DNA of 30,936 bases from JBBTVP01 sp038063175 (GTDB taxonomy: Bacteria; Patescibacteriota; Minisyncoccia; UBA6257; 1-14-0-10-40-38), in the NCBI GenBank assembly GCA_038063175.1, contig JBBTVP010000064.1, forward strand, positions 1 through 30,936. Reading direction: 5' to 3'. This document shows positions 15,385 through 22,136 of this stretch, in pieces. The number at the start of each line of letters is the position of its first letter. The first letter of the stretch is position 1. A program made the position numbers and the translations under genes. The notes beneath the pieces were generated by a model, which saw only the letters and a list, made by a program, of their open reading frames with translations, was not told where the DNA came from and made no database searches.

Positions 15385-15851
15385 CGATTATTTTTAGGGA
15401 AAACCACAATCATGCTTCGAAGTACAATGTCACTTTTCTTTTTTAAAAAATCACCGGTAAAATCGAACCATACCCGCTTGAACGTTTTTAAATCAATATG
15501 CCGGATTCGTCCAAGCTCTGAATCTTGAAGATAAATATATTTCGCATCGATCCCGGCAACTGGTGAGTAGTGCCCATCATCTCCAGAAAACCAATCTACG
15601 ATTACCGGAATCCCTCGCTTCACATATGTACGTATGTCGGAGAGATCCGCAAAATTTTTAATGTGCGCATTAAATCCAAGTTTCTTTGCCGTGGCCACAA
15701 GATGCTCTGCCCTTGTCCCCCAGTTATCCGAACGCGCGAGCTTTGCAAGTTTTTTTTCTGAAACCGTAACACCATAATACCCGAGTACTATTTTAAGTGC
15801 TGCGGGACCGCAGAGGTTAGCACTCTGCCGGAATGGATTGAGCGCAAGCAT
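15366..15851 (-). CDS. C39-like (papain-fold) peptidase domain protein
   Basis: The 161-residue protein has the C39-like core: Gln9 and catalytic Cys14 in RQSANLCGPAALKIVLGYYG, His94 in GDDGHYSPVAGID and Asp110 in YIYLQDSELG. Such domains cut double-glycine leader peptides when fused to ABC exporters, or act as stand-alone cysteine peptidases or structural domains. Here it is alone, with no signal peptide or membrane segment. It lies 7 nt after the PrcB-like gene, so the two are co-expressed. No bacteriocin-type precursor or C39 exporter is seen nearby. Confidence 0.8.
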   Translation of the reverse strand: MLALNPFRQSANLCGPAALKIVLGYYGVTVSEKKLAKLARSDNWGTRAEHLVATAKKLGFNAHIKNFADLSDIRTYVKRGIPVIVDWFSGDDGHYSPVAGIDAKYIYLQDSELGRIRHIDLKTFKRVWFDFTGDFLKKKSDIVLRSMIVVFPKNNRAARRK

Positions 15852-15858
15852 ATTCTCG

Positions 15859-16359
15859 TTACGGCGCCGGACACTCGGTCACATCTTTCGTCACTGAAAA
15901 ATCGATGTCACCATCCACTTTTTGCATCTTCACAATGTGGTAAGGCACCGTAAGCGCAAGAGTAACGGCACAATTCGGACCAGGTGATACCTCGCGGATA
16001 TAAACAGTGATTTTCGCATCTGTCTTTGCAATTCGAGTTACCTCGGTACTGTATCCTCCGGTAGATTTTGTTCCCATAAAAACTCCTACGATTAACTCGT
16101 TCGCAAAATCAATTTCGGGAGCCGGAGGTTTCGGCGTAATATTCGCACTCATCTGATTCCAGAGCGTGGTCCACGCGGCTTCGTCGGTGATCGCCACATT
16201 CTTTGGCACTTCAACTCCTCCGTGAAAATCTCTTTGCACGGTTTCAAAAGCAACATCGCCAAGGTTAACCACGGGGATAGTCATCACATACACCAGCACT
16301 CCCACGATAAGAAGCAAGGCAACCACGATAACTATTGCAATGGCTATTTTTTTCTTCAT
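15859..16359 (-). CDS. PrcB C-terminal-domain-like membrane-anchored protein
   Basis: From the ATG at 16359 (MKKKIAIAIVIVVALLLIVG) the protein has one N-terminal membrane anchor, then an external domain with WTTLWNQM, DFANELIVGVFMGTKSTGGYS, and VSPGPNCAVTLALTVPYHIVKM. These fit the PrcB C-terminal domain family; PrcB is an accessory subunit of a spirochaete protease complex. The pairing with a C39-like cysteine peptidase 7 nt downstream suggests a peptidase/regulator pair at the cell surface, which is inference. A longer reading to 16377 (MLLLLN) is possible but lacks a better start signal. The family call is by pattern memory. Confidence 0.72.
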   Translation of the reverse strand: MKKKIAIAIVIVVALLLIVGVLVYVMTIPVVNLGDVAFETVQRDFHGGVEVPKNVAITDEAAWTTLWNQMSANITPKPPAPEIDFANELIVGVFMGTKSTGGYSTEVTRIAKTDAKITVYIREVSPGPNCAVTLALTVPYHIVKMQKVDGDIDFSVTKDVTECPAP

Positions 16360-16410
16360 ATTAAGTAATAATAACACACGAGGAATAGCTACGTGATTCT
16401 GCGCAAAATC

Positions 16411-16439
16411 TTGCTAAAAACCTTTGGTTTTCATATCAT
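16411..16439 (+). promoter_or_regulatory. Promoter of the secreted orphan gene at 16506
   Basis: TTGCTA (16411-16416), 17-nt spacer, TATCAT (16434-16439). The spacer contains AAAACC-TTT-GGTTTT, a small inverted repeat that could bind a regulator. Confidence 0.6.
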
Positions 16440-16505
16440 AATATATAGCATCCTTTCCATCCTCGGCGTCCTTCTTTTCCCTCCAACTCTTACGGAGAAC
16501 CGACA

Positions 16506-17222
16506 ATGCTGAAGTCGTTTCTGATTGTGATCGCCACCCTCTTCTTCCAGGGTGGTACGCCACGTGAGCAGGCAGAAAGCTGGGCCCGCTTCGACGAAGA
16601 AACCACGGTTCAGAAACCGTGGGACTTGGAAGAAATAACTGGTCCTGTGTTCGCTGTCGAGAACGGCGCCATGGTCATCAAGGGAGAGTTCCTCCCGAGG
16701 CAAGTCAACGTAGACCAAGAGGTACGTGCCTGCATAACGCTCACATCGCCCGATTTCGTTTCATTCGCGGCGGACATTACCGTGAATTGTGACGATGAAG
16801 ATCTCGTCCGGATTGGGATGTTTCTCAATCGCGAGCGGCTCTTGGTCGTAAGCGGCTTTCAGCGCCAGATCCTCGGACAAATCGCCGTGAGTCGGCAAGT
16901 GTCGGGAGTCATGGCGGTTCGAGTCATGGAGGGTCCGGTGACCGAAGAGAAGCCAATGCCTAGCTGGGATGTTCCTCTCCCGGAGGGACGTGTTGCCTCT
17001 CGACCGCTTGGAAAGACGTTCCGCCTCGAGATCGCGCGGATGCCCGACACACGAGATCGAGCACGAATCACGATCGATGGCGCAGTGCTCTACGAGAGCG
17101 AAGCGCTTACCTGGCTTGAGAACAACAATGATTTCAAGCTTGGTCTCTTCGCTCAGGGGGAACCAGGCGAAAAAGTCAGTGTAACGGTCGACGACGTGTG
17201 CTGGAAATACCTGAAACGCTAG
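16506..17222 (+). CDS. Orphan secreted protein, beta-rich
   Basis: The 238-residue product begins with a short hydrophobic segment (MLKSFLIVIATLFFQGGTP) that resembles a signal peptide. The rest alternates hydrophobic and polar residues as in a beta-sandwich, with FRLEIARMPDTRDRARITID, LYESEALTWLENNNDFKLGLF and VSVTVDDVCWKYLKR at the end. The layout recalls concanavalin/LamG-like sugar-binding folds (a C-terminal 'VDDV' strand is common there), but no family is recognised with certainty. The ATG at 16506 has GGAG 8 nt before it. It has its own promoter and terminator, and a more even, GC-richer codon use than adjacent minus-strand genes. Confidence 0.75.
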   Translation: MLKSFLIVIATLFFQGGTPREQAESWARFDEETTVQKPWDLEEITGPVFAVENGAMVIKGEFLPRQVNVDQEVRACITLTSPDFVSFAADITVNCDDEDLVRIGMFLNRERLLVVSGFQRQILGQIAVSRQVSGVMAVRVMEGPVTEEKPMPSWDVPLPEGRVASRPLGKTFRLEIARMPDTRDRARITIDGAVLYESEALTWLENNNDFKLGLFAQGEPGEKVSVTVDDVCWKYLKR

Positions 17223-17246
17223 CGCCGGTCGACCATTCGTTTAATT

Positions 17247-17271
17247 GCGGCCTCCGCCACTCGGGGGCCGC
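17247..17271 (+). terminator. Terminator of the secreted orphan gene
   Basis: GCGGCCTCC and GGGGGCCGC form a 9-bp stem (one G-U) with a 7-nt loop, followed by ATATATTTTTAAAA. It lies 24 nt after the stop codon. Confidence 0.85.
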
Positions 17272-17286
17272 ATATATTTTTAAAAT

Positions 17287-17360
17287 TGGAGCGGGATACG
17301 AGAATCGAACTCGCGTCTGTTGCTTGGGAAGCAACCGTACTGCCACTGTACTAATCCCGC
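17287..17360 (-). tRNA. tRNA-Gly (anticodon CCC)
   Basis: Cloverleaf: acceptor GCGGGAT/ATCCCGC, D-stem GTAC/GTAC, anticodon stem GTTGC/GCAAC with loop TTCCCAA, short variable region AGAC, T-stem GCGAG/CTCGT with loop TTCGATT, discriminator T and encoded CCA (74 nt). It follows the SurA-like gene by 8 nt and may be processed from that transcript. Confidence 0.95.
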
Positions 17361-17368
17361 CAATTTTC

Positions 17369-17953
17369 TTACCGTCCCCGTACGATAACTCCCGCATCCT
17401 CCCAATGCAAGCCGGGAACCAGAATTCGCACCTTTGCCCGATCCCGAAGCGATTGAATCGCACTATCGAAATCATTGTCTTCATCCTCAAGTGATTCGGC
17501 AAATATTTCTTCTCGTGCTTTTGGCTCGAGTACCAGCTCTCGGAAACGATCGGCAGAGATACCATAGAGCGCCATCACCGCTCCGCCGAATTGTGGCGTT
17601 TTCACCTCTTCGAGCGCGCCGATTTTCTTAGAAACCAGACTCTGAATTTCCTCCTTTACAATACGCTTTTCAAGCTCCACGCGAATAAGTTCGTTTTCAA
17701 TCAACTTGTCGAGAGTTGCCCGCTCAATTTCGAGTGATGATAGTTCGTTTTCCTTATTTTTTTCCTTTGCTTGCCTGGCAATTTCTTGATAGTAGTGCTC
17801 AATCGATGCAACTGATTCAGTGAAATCGCGCGCATCGATGAAAGACTGGTTTACGAGTGCCACGGGGATAATTCCTGCCTTGATCGCCGCGTAGCCCGTG
17901 AGCGCGGTTGCCATAAACCCTATAAAAATCGCAATTAAATAGCTACGCTTCAT
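17369..17953 (-). CDS. SurA-N-like membrane-anchored protein
   Basis: The 194-residue protein has an N-terminal membrane segment (YLIAIFIGFMATALTGYAAI), then VALVNQSFIDARDFTESVASIEHYY, a charged linker, and LEIERATLDKLIENELIRVELEKR, the pattern of the helical N-domain of SurA/PrsA-type chaperones. The peptidyl-prolyl isomerase domain that normally follows is absent; the remainder is a short region ending AGVIVRGR. It would act outside the membrane as a chaperone-like protein. Its start overlaps the FtsB-like stop by 4 nt, so translation is coupled. Family call is moderate. Confidence 0.65.
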   Translation of the reverse strand: MKRSYLIAIFIGFMATALTGYAAIKAGIIPVALVNQSFIDARDFTESVASIEHYYQEIARQAKEKNKENELSSLEIERATLDKLIENELIRVELEKRIVKEEIQSLVSKKIGALEEVKTPQFGGAVMALYGISADRFRELVLEPKAREEIFAESLEDEDNDFDSAIQSLRDRAKVRILVPGLHWEDAGVIVRGR

Positions 17954-18219
17954 GGTTTTGGAACAATAATATGGAGCTCCTCGCTCGGCATCCGATAATT
18001 AAAAAGTGAACGGAATTCCTTCATGAGGTTTTCTGGGTTTGCGTAGTATCCGAGGTCAGATTCAATACCTTGATTTTCCTCGCGGATCTTTTTTGCTTCA
18101 GCATCCAGTTTCAATGCCTGGGTTTCTAGCTCATTTTTCTGACCGGCAAGGCGATACGCCTGAACGCCAATGACGACGAGGAGGAGCACCGATGCGACAA
18201 TTACAGAGAGACGAATCAC
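17950..18219 (-). CDS. FtsB/DivIC-like septum formation initiator
   Basis: The 89-residue product has a short cytoplasmic N-terminus, one membrane segment (IVASVLLLVVIGVQAYRLAG), a coiled coil (QKNELETQALKLDAEAKKIREENQ) and the ending YYANPENLMKEFRSLFNYRMPSEE, in which NPE...FNYR.P.E matches the C-terminal part of FtsB/DivIC-like proteins. Those proteins belong to the division complex with FtsQ and FtsL. It overlaps the downstream SurA-like gene by 4 nt. Start is the ATG at 18219. Confidence 0.72.
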   Translation of the reverse strand: MIRLSVIVASVLLLVVIGVQAYRLAGQKNELETQALKLDAEAKKIREENQGIESDLGYYANPENLMKEFRSLFNYRMPSEELHIIVPKP

Positions 18220-18262
18220 GGTACCATAATAACTCTCTGTTGAATGATTGAGAAGTACTTAG

Positions 18263-18371
18263 ATGCCCGCGCGGTATATTTTCCAGAGACGCTATCTCCG
18301 CGTGCTCGCGGAGCGCTTTCTCTCGGACCGTCATCCTCCGAGAACCTCTGGAAAATACACCGCGCGGGCAT
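18263..18371. repeat. Long branched hairpin downstream of lepA
   Basis: A 26-nt left arm (18263-18288, starting ATGCCCGCGCGG) pairs with the right arm (18346-18371) except at one position. The 57 nt between them hold two more hairpins, CTCCGCG-TGCT-CGCGGAG (18296-18313) and TCTCGGA...TCCGAGA (18319-18343). The RNA or single-stranded DNA would form a long stem topped by two branches. The 31-nt core of the other hairpins is not present. Confidence 0.75.
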
Positions 18372-18382
18372 ATTCGTCCTCG

Positions 18383-18418
18383 TTATTTTTTTAGAAGTTC
18401 TTTAAAGATGTGAGCGGG
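18383..18418 (-). pseudogene. Vestigial second copy of the lepA C-terminus
   Basis: Read on the minus strand this stretch encodes PAHIFKELLKK and a TAA, almost the same as the true LepA ending IPASIFKELLKK at 18507-18542. The two copies differ at several third positions and are separated by the 31-bp tandem repeats. It is not linked to an open reading frame. Confidence 0.7.
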
Positions 18419-18503
18419 CCGCCTTACTAGGCGAGCCTCGCAAAGCGGGCCGCCTTACTAGGCGAGCCTCGCAAAGCGGGCCGCCTTACTAGGCGAGCCT
18501 CGC
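18414..18503. repeat. 31-bp tandem repeat, about 2.9 copies
   Basis: Three consecutive copies of a 31-bp unit starting GCGGGCCGCCTTACTAGGCG lie at 18414-18444, 18445-18475 and 18476-18503 (the last lacks three bases). Each unit contains GGCGAGCCTCGC, a small palindrome. They lie directly after the lepA stop codon, between it and the vestigial second C-terminus. There are no spacers, so this is not a CRISPR array. Confidence 0.9.
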
Positions 18504-18506
18504 CTC

Positions 18507-20762
18507 CTACTTCTTAAGTAATTCCTTAAAGATGGAGGCGGGAATCTTTACCTGTTCACTAGTCCCTCGTTCTTGCAGTCGCTTTTTCCCTTCCTTTTGT
18601 TTTTTCCACAACTTCATTTTTCTCGTGCGATCACCACCTGTTTTTCCGAAATTTCCGAGGAGTTTTTTCATTGCCGGGATAGTTTCGCGAGCAATAATCC
18701 TCCCGCCCACTGAAGCTTGAACCGATTGCGAGAATTGCTGTCCCGGAAGCAATTCTTTGAGTCGCTCGACAGTCGTGCGTGCTATTCGTTCAACATCCGC
18801 AGCAAATACGACGCGGGTAAGTCCAGGGACAACACTTTCCGCAACGAGAATATCTATTTTCACCACATCGGCGTCCGCATACCCTATCGGCTCATAACTC
18901 ATCGACGCAAACCCTTTCGACGCAGATTTTAGCCTGTCGTCAAAATCACTCACGAGCTCCGCGAGCGGCAACTTTGCATCCATGATAGATTTGCCTCCCA
19001 TGGTACGCACCTCGATATCGTAGAAACGAAACATGTCTTTGAGCTGGAGTATGGCGCCGAGGTATTCGGGCAGTGAAAGTATTTCTATCTTCGCAACTGG
19101 TTCCTTTACCGCAAGGGGGTGATCCGGAAAATCTCGCGGGTTCGTCACTGTCGACCAGCCCTTTTCCGTTTTTACCTCGTAGGCAACTGACGGGAAGCTA
19201 TGTACTGTTTTAAGACCGAATTCACGCTCAAGACGATCGGCGGCGATCTCGAAGTGGAGTCGCCCGAGGAATCCCCCTTTGAACCCACGCCCGAGCACTT
19301 CATTCATATCTGGCTCAAACCGGAGCGCCGAATCGTTTAGCCGAAGATACCCAAGCGTCTGACGAAGGCGATCGTACTCGCTTGGATCTTCTGGGTAGAA
19401 TGAAACGAACACGACGGGTTGCGGCTCCCGATACCCAGCGAGTGCTTCGCATGCTTCTCCCTCGCGTCGGACCGCAAGCGTGTCCCCAATCTTAATTTTC
19501 CCTGGGTCCTTAATTCCCGTTGCAACATAGCCAATGTCCCCAGAGTTCAATTCGTCGCACGGCTTCATCGCGGGCGAGAAGCGACCGATTTCCTTCATCT
19601 TAAAAGAAACTCCTATTGCGAGGAGCTCAGCGTTTGCATGAGCGACAATTCTGCCGCTAAATACCCTAACGAAAGCGATAACTCCTTTATGTTCGTCGTA
19701 GAGCGAGTCGAAAACGAGACCACGCGCAGTTGCCGAAGAACCGGATGCCGCATGTGGTGGCGGAATCTCGGATACGATCCGTTCGAGAAGCTCCGGAACC
19801 CCCGCGCCTGTTTTTCCCGAAACTCTTAAAATCTCTCCGGGATCCACTCCAAGGAGAGCGGAAATTTCAGCAAGTGATGATTCCACCTGCTCGGGAGCGG
19901 CAACGTCAATTTTATTCACCACGCCGATCACCGTAAGCCCTGCACGCTTCGCATTTTCGAAATTCGCGAGCGTCTGTGCCTGCACCCCTTGGGTTGCATC
20001 AACTAAAAGCACCGCGCCCTCAACAGCCGCAAGCGCTCGGGATACTTCGTAAGAGAAATCAGAATGCCCCGGCGTGTCGATCAGGTTGAGTACGTACTCA
20101 ACCTGCGCGGACTGACGCGGACTTAACGCAGATTCACGCAGAAAACGATCAGTATCATAGATAATCCTCTTAATTTGAACATCTTTTCCGCCAAAATTCA
20201 CGAGAAACGCAAGTTTATATTGGGATCCTTTTAAATAACTCCATAGTTGCTTTTCCTCAATTTGCCCTATGAAAGGAAGAGATTTTAGTTCGAGAAGGAT
20301 TTTATTTTCGAGAATAAAATCTGGACGATATACACCTATTTTTTTACCTTCGTAGGTTAATTCGATTGTCTTCTCTCGCTCAAACGAAATTCCAGCTTTT
20401 TCGAATTCTATTTCTAATGCATTCCCATATATACCCTCTTTATGTCCAAGGCCAAGATTTTTTCTAACTGCAAATATAGCGCCTCGAATTCTATAAGTAT
20501 CCTCCTGGTAGAGAAGGTCGCTGTCTGCGTTTGTCTGCGGTTCGTTCTGCGCTGGTCTGCGGTCAGAATGATATATCATTCTGACGGGAGCCATTTTAAT
20601 CGTAATTCCTCGCTCCCGCTCGAGATCGAGCTGGTCAAGGAACTGCGCTTTCATAAGCCGCTTTGGAACTGTTCCTGTGGTTTCGAGAAGCCGATCGGCA
20701 AGGGTAGACTTTCCGTGGTCCACATGAGCGATGATGACGAAATTGCGGATGTTTTTCTCCAT
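18507..20762 (-). CDS. lepA: Elongation factor 4 (LepA) with an inserted GxxExxY domain
   Basis: LepA is a ribosome-associated GTPase that back-translocates or assists ribosome assembly. G1 AHVDHGKST (12-20), G2 RGITI (51-55), G3 DTPGH (229-233), G4 NKID and the later EF-G-like and LepA-specific C-terminal domains (KLWKKQKEGKKRL) are all present. The length is 751 instead of about 600 because some 150-160 residues (about 65-222) are inserted in frame between G2 and G3, at the tip of a beta hairpin. The insert has GHKEGIY (106-112, the GxxExxY motif) and RPDFIL...LLELKS with Asp148, Glu158 and Lys160, a PD-(D/E)XK-like nuclease core. Intein splice residues are absent, so a permanent fusion is expected. 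Start is the ATG at 20762. Confidence 0.95.
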   Translation of the reverse strand: MEKNIRNFVIIAHVDHGKSTLADRLLETTGTVPKRLMKAQFLDQLDLERERGITIKMAPVRMIYHSDRRPAQNEPQTNADSDLLYQEDTYRIRGAIFAVRKNLGLGHKEGIYGNALEIEFEKAGISFEREKTIELTYEGKKIGVYRPDFILENKILLELKSLPFIGQIEEKQLWSYLKGSQYKLAFLVNFGGKDVQIKRIIYDTDRFLRESALSPRQSAQVEYVLNLIDTPGHSDFSYEVSRALAAVEGAVLLVDATQGVQAQTLANFENAKRAGLTVIGVVNKIDVAAPEQVESSLAEISALLGVDPGEILRVSGKTGAGVPELLERIVSEIPPPHAASGSSATARGLVFDSLYDEHKGVIAFVRVFSGRIVAHANAELLAIGVSFKMKEIGRFSPAMKPCDELNSGDIGYVATGIKDPGKIKIGDTLAVRREGEACEALAGYREPQPVVFVSFYPEDPSEYDRLRQTLGYLRLNDSALRFEPDMNEVLGRGFKGGFLGRLHFEIAADRLEREFGLKTVHSFPSVAYEVKTEKGWSTVTNPRDFPDHPLAVKEPVAKIEILSLPEYLGAILQLKDMFRFYDIEVRTMGGKSIMDAKLPLAELVSDFDDRLKSASKGFASMSYEPIGYADADVVKIDILVAESVVPGLTRVVFAADVERIARTTVERLKELLPGQQFSQSVQASVGGRIIARETIPAMKKLLGNFGKTGGDRTRKMKLWKKQKEGKKRLQERGTSEQVKIPASIFKELLKK
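20094..20573. mobile_element. GxxExxY-type element inserted in lepA, with flanking fold-back palindromes
   Basis: The inserted segment is 480 nt (160 codons). Its inner ends carry imperfect inverted repeats built of CGCAGA-like words: CGCAGACCAGCGCAGAACG on one side, CGCGGACTGACGCGGACTT on the other when read outward-in. Between them lies the GxxExxY coding sequence. Outside them each junction is a perfect 24-bp palindrome: 20562-20585 (half-site GTCAGAATGATA) and 20082-20105 (half-site CAGGTTGAGTAC). In each, one half is LepA coding sequence and the other its inverted copy. GxxExxY genes are known to occur inside rRNA intervening sequences and other repeat-bounded elements. Confidence 0.8.
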
Positions 20763-20788
20763 GGTAATTTTTCAATCCGATTCAGAAT

Positions 20789-20816
20789 GTTTTCATTTTG
20801 TTCACAAAATGAAAAC
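20789..20816. repeat. Near-perfect palindrome in the lepA leader
   Basis: GTTTTCATTTTGT and ACAAAATGAAAAC pair over 13 bp with only a 2-nt centre, ending 26 nt before the lepA ATG. It could act as a cruciform, an operator or an AT-rich hairpin in the leader RNA. Confidence 0.7.
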
Positions 20817-20817
20817 A

Positions 20818-20835
20818 ACGATGCTCGTGCATCGT
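20818..20835 (-). terminator. Terminator-like hairpin before lepA
   Basis: Minus strand ACGATGC-ACGA-GCATCGT forms a 7-bp stem followed by TGTTTTCATTTTG. It lies just after the stop codon of the small reading frame at 20841-20966. Confidence 0.55.
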
Positions 20836-20840
20836 CTACT

Positions 20841-20966
20841 CTAGCTGAACTTGCCTGTAATTGAAAGAATGATACGAAGAAGAGCCCGAGAGACTCGGTA
20901 CTCCTTCGTATCCCTCCTTTTGAGCTTCCCGGCGTAAACCAGGTGGGTGGGTTCAATCTTGCTCAA
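20841..20966 (-). CDS. Possible small basic protein of 41 residues
   Basis: A reading frame from a TTG at 20966 gives MSKIEPTHLVYAGKLKRRDT followed by KEYRVSRALLRIILSITGKFS and a TAG. It is basic with a hydrophobic helix near the end. Support comes from context: a good promoter at 21037-21064 and a hairpin terminator right after the stop. Against it, the only purine-rich Shine-Dalgarno-like site (GGGAGGG) is 18 nt before the TTG, too far. It also contains a hairpin GATACGAAG...CTTCGTATC (20871-20912). It could instead be a small RNA or the lepA leader. Confidence 0.35.
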   Translation of the reverse strand: MSKIEPTHLVYAGKLKRRDTKEYRVSRALLRIILSITGKFS

Positions 20967-21036
20967 CAGAGCGAGATACTCTTACCCTCCCTTGAATTGT
21001 TTATTTGATCCGGAACTCTTCAGGGGGGATATCTTT

Positions 21037-21064
21037 ATTATCGTCGCTCTTACTGCCAAGTCAA
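21037..21064 (-). promoter_or_regulatory. Promoter upstream of the lepA region
   Basis: Minus strand TTGACT (21059-21064), 16-nt spacer, GATAAT (21037-21042). It is directed at the small reading frame and lepA. The remaining part of the 20763-21140 gap holds no other gene that I can support. Confidence 0.6.
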
Positions 21065-21093
21065 GTGGATAACTAAAATAGTTTCAAAAAACA

Positions 21094-21124
21094 TCCCCGA
21101 CCTGCACCGAGCGCAGAACGGGGA
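21094..21124 (-). terminator. Terminator of the 70-residue orphan gene
   Basis: Minus strand TCCCCG...CGGGGA encloses an inner stem CTGC/GCAG and is followed by TGTTTTTTG. It lies 16 nt after the stop codon at 21141. Confidence 0.85.
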
Positions 21125-21140
21125 CATGGGATCGAACGAT

Positions 21141-21353
21141 CTAGACGACGATCTTGGAGGAATTGACGCTCCCTAGTTCGGTTGTCTCAATTCGCGTTGC
21201 GACGACATCGTCATAGAGAGAAGCTTGAAGCGGATGCTCCTTGACCCACTCTCTGCCGATCTCGCCCGCCTTTTCGTCCGAGAATGTATTGAAATCGTAG
21301 ACTTTGACAGGAGGCCAATGGCCGTCTACACCGTAGAGAACGTACTGTTTCAC
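21141..21353 (-). CDS. Orphan protein of 70 residues
   Basis: The product (MKQYVLYGVDGHWPPVKVYD...) is a small, acidic, soluble protein with a probable beta-strand start and a helix (DEKAGEIGREWVKEHPL). No family is recognised. The start is a GTG at 21353, selected because AAGGAG lies 7 nt before it. A strong terminator follows. No promoter of its own is obvious, so it may be read from the ndk transcript 76 nt upstream. Confidence 0.65.
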   Translation of the reverse strand: MKQYVLYGVDGHWPPVKVYDFNTFSDEKAGEIGREWVKEHPLQASLYDDVVATRIETTELGSVNSSKIVV

Positions 21354-21429
21354 CGACAGTCTCCTTGAGTTGGTACTTGCGTTTCACTGATGCCACACCA
21401 GCACTAAAGAAAGAATTGCGTACTTAAAC

Positions 21430-22020
21430 CTATTCGTCAATACCAAACCGCTTATAGCTAAACGGTTTTTGATTTCCAAACCAAAATTCGATCTCGTGCG
21501 CTGCTTCTTCTGGAGTTTCAGATGCGTGAACCAGGTTCATAACCGCCCGCTTTTCCTTGTTTGCGAGCGCGGGAGAGTCTGCCGAATAGTCACCGCGAAT
21601 AGTTCCCATTTCTGCTTGGTATGGCATAGTTGGTCCCACGATTTTTCTTGTCATATCTACCGCATGAATTCCTTGCACGATCATCCGCACCATGGGAGCA
21701 GACGTCATGTAGTCAATCAGCCATTCGCGCACCATTTTCCCGGCGGTGAGGAGATCGGTGGTCCCAAGCTCCTTCTGCATATCGTACCCGTACTTTTGGT
21801 AGGTCACATTTGTTTTTTCACCGAGCCGATGAATCCACTTCTCATCTTTTGGATAGTGATTGTGTACTTGTTCCTTTGTTGCTTGGAACATCTCGAGTGC
21901 CACGATTTTCAAATCTCTCTGTTCGAGACGCTTAATAATTTCTCCGACAAGTCCTTTCCGGACGCCGTCCGGCTTAATCATTAAAAATGTCCTCTCTTCT
22001 TTTGGATGTGTTGTTGCCAT
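21430..22020 (-). CDS. ndk: Nucleoside diphosphate kinase, long form
   Basis: Ndk transfers the gamma-phosphate between nucleoside triphosphates and diphosphates through a phospho-histidine. The 196-residue protein from the ATG at 22020 has the start RTFLMIKPDGVRKGLVGEII, the segment MGTIRGDYSADSP, and the catalytic histidine His165 in NLVHASETPEEAAHEI. Common Ndk has about 150 residues; the excess lies in the middle (residues about 58-100), an extension also seen in other long-form Ndk proteins. An upstream in-frame ATG at 22056 is less likely because it falls in the U-tract region of a terminator. Confidence 0.93.
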   Translation of the reverse strand: MATTHPKEERTFLMIKPDGVRKGLVGEIIKRLEQRDLKIVALEMFQATKEQVHNHYPKDEKWIHRLGEKTNVTYQKYGYDMQKELGTTDLLTAGKMVREWLIDYMTSAPMVRMIVQGIHAVDMTRKIVGPTMPYQAEMGTIRGDYSADSPALANKEKRAVMNLVHASETPEEAAHEIEFWFGNQKPFSYKRFGIDE

Positions 22021-22067
22021 GGAGGAAATTGTAGCGGAGTGAAATGAAAGTTGCAATTTTTAAAAAA

Positions 22068-22110
22068 AGACCCTCCGAACCCATGCACCGCGTGCAAAGA
22101 TTCAAAGGGT
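22068..22110 (-). terminator. Strong terminator before ndk
   Basis: Minus strand GACCC...GGGTC with two further inner stems (GAATC/GGTTC and TGCAC/GTGCA), followed by seven T. It ends the orphan gene at 22137-22793. Just upstream is another small palindrome CCCGCC-TTA-GGCGGG (22120-22134). Confidence 0.9.
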
Positions 22111-22136
22111 CAAAGGTTCACCCGCCTTAGGCGGGA

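Noticed and set aside
18414..18503. CRISPR array
   Set aside because: The 31-bp units are directly adjacent with no spacers, and no cas gene is near.
20094..20573. Intein in LepA
   Set aside because: No Cys/Ser at the start, no His-Asn at the end and no intein blocks; the insert has GxxExxY and nuclease-like motifs instead.
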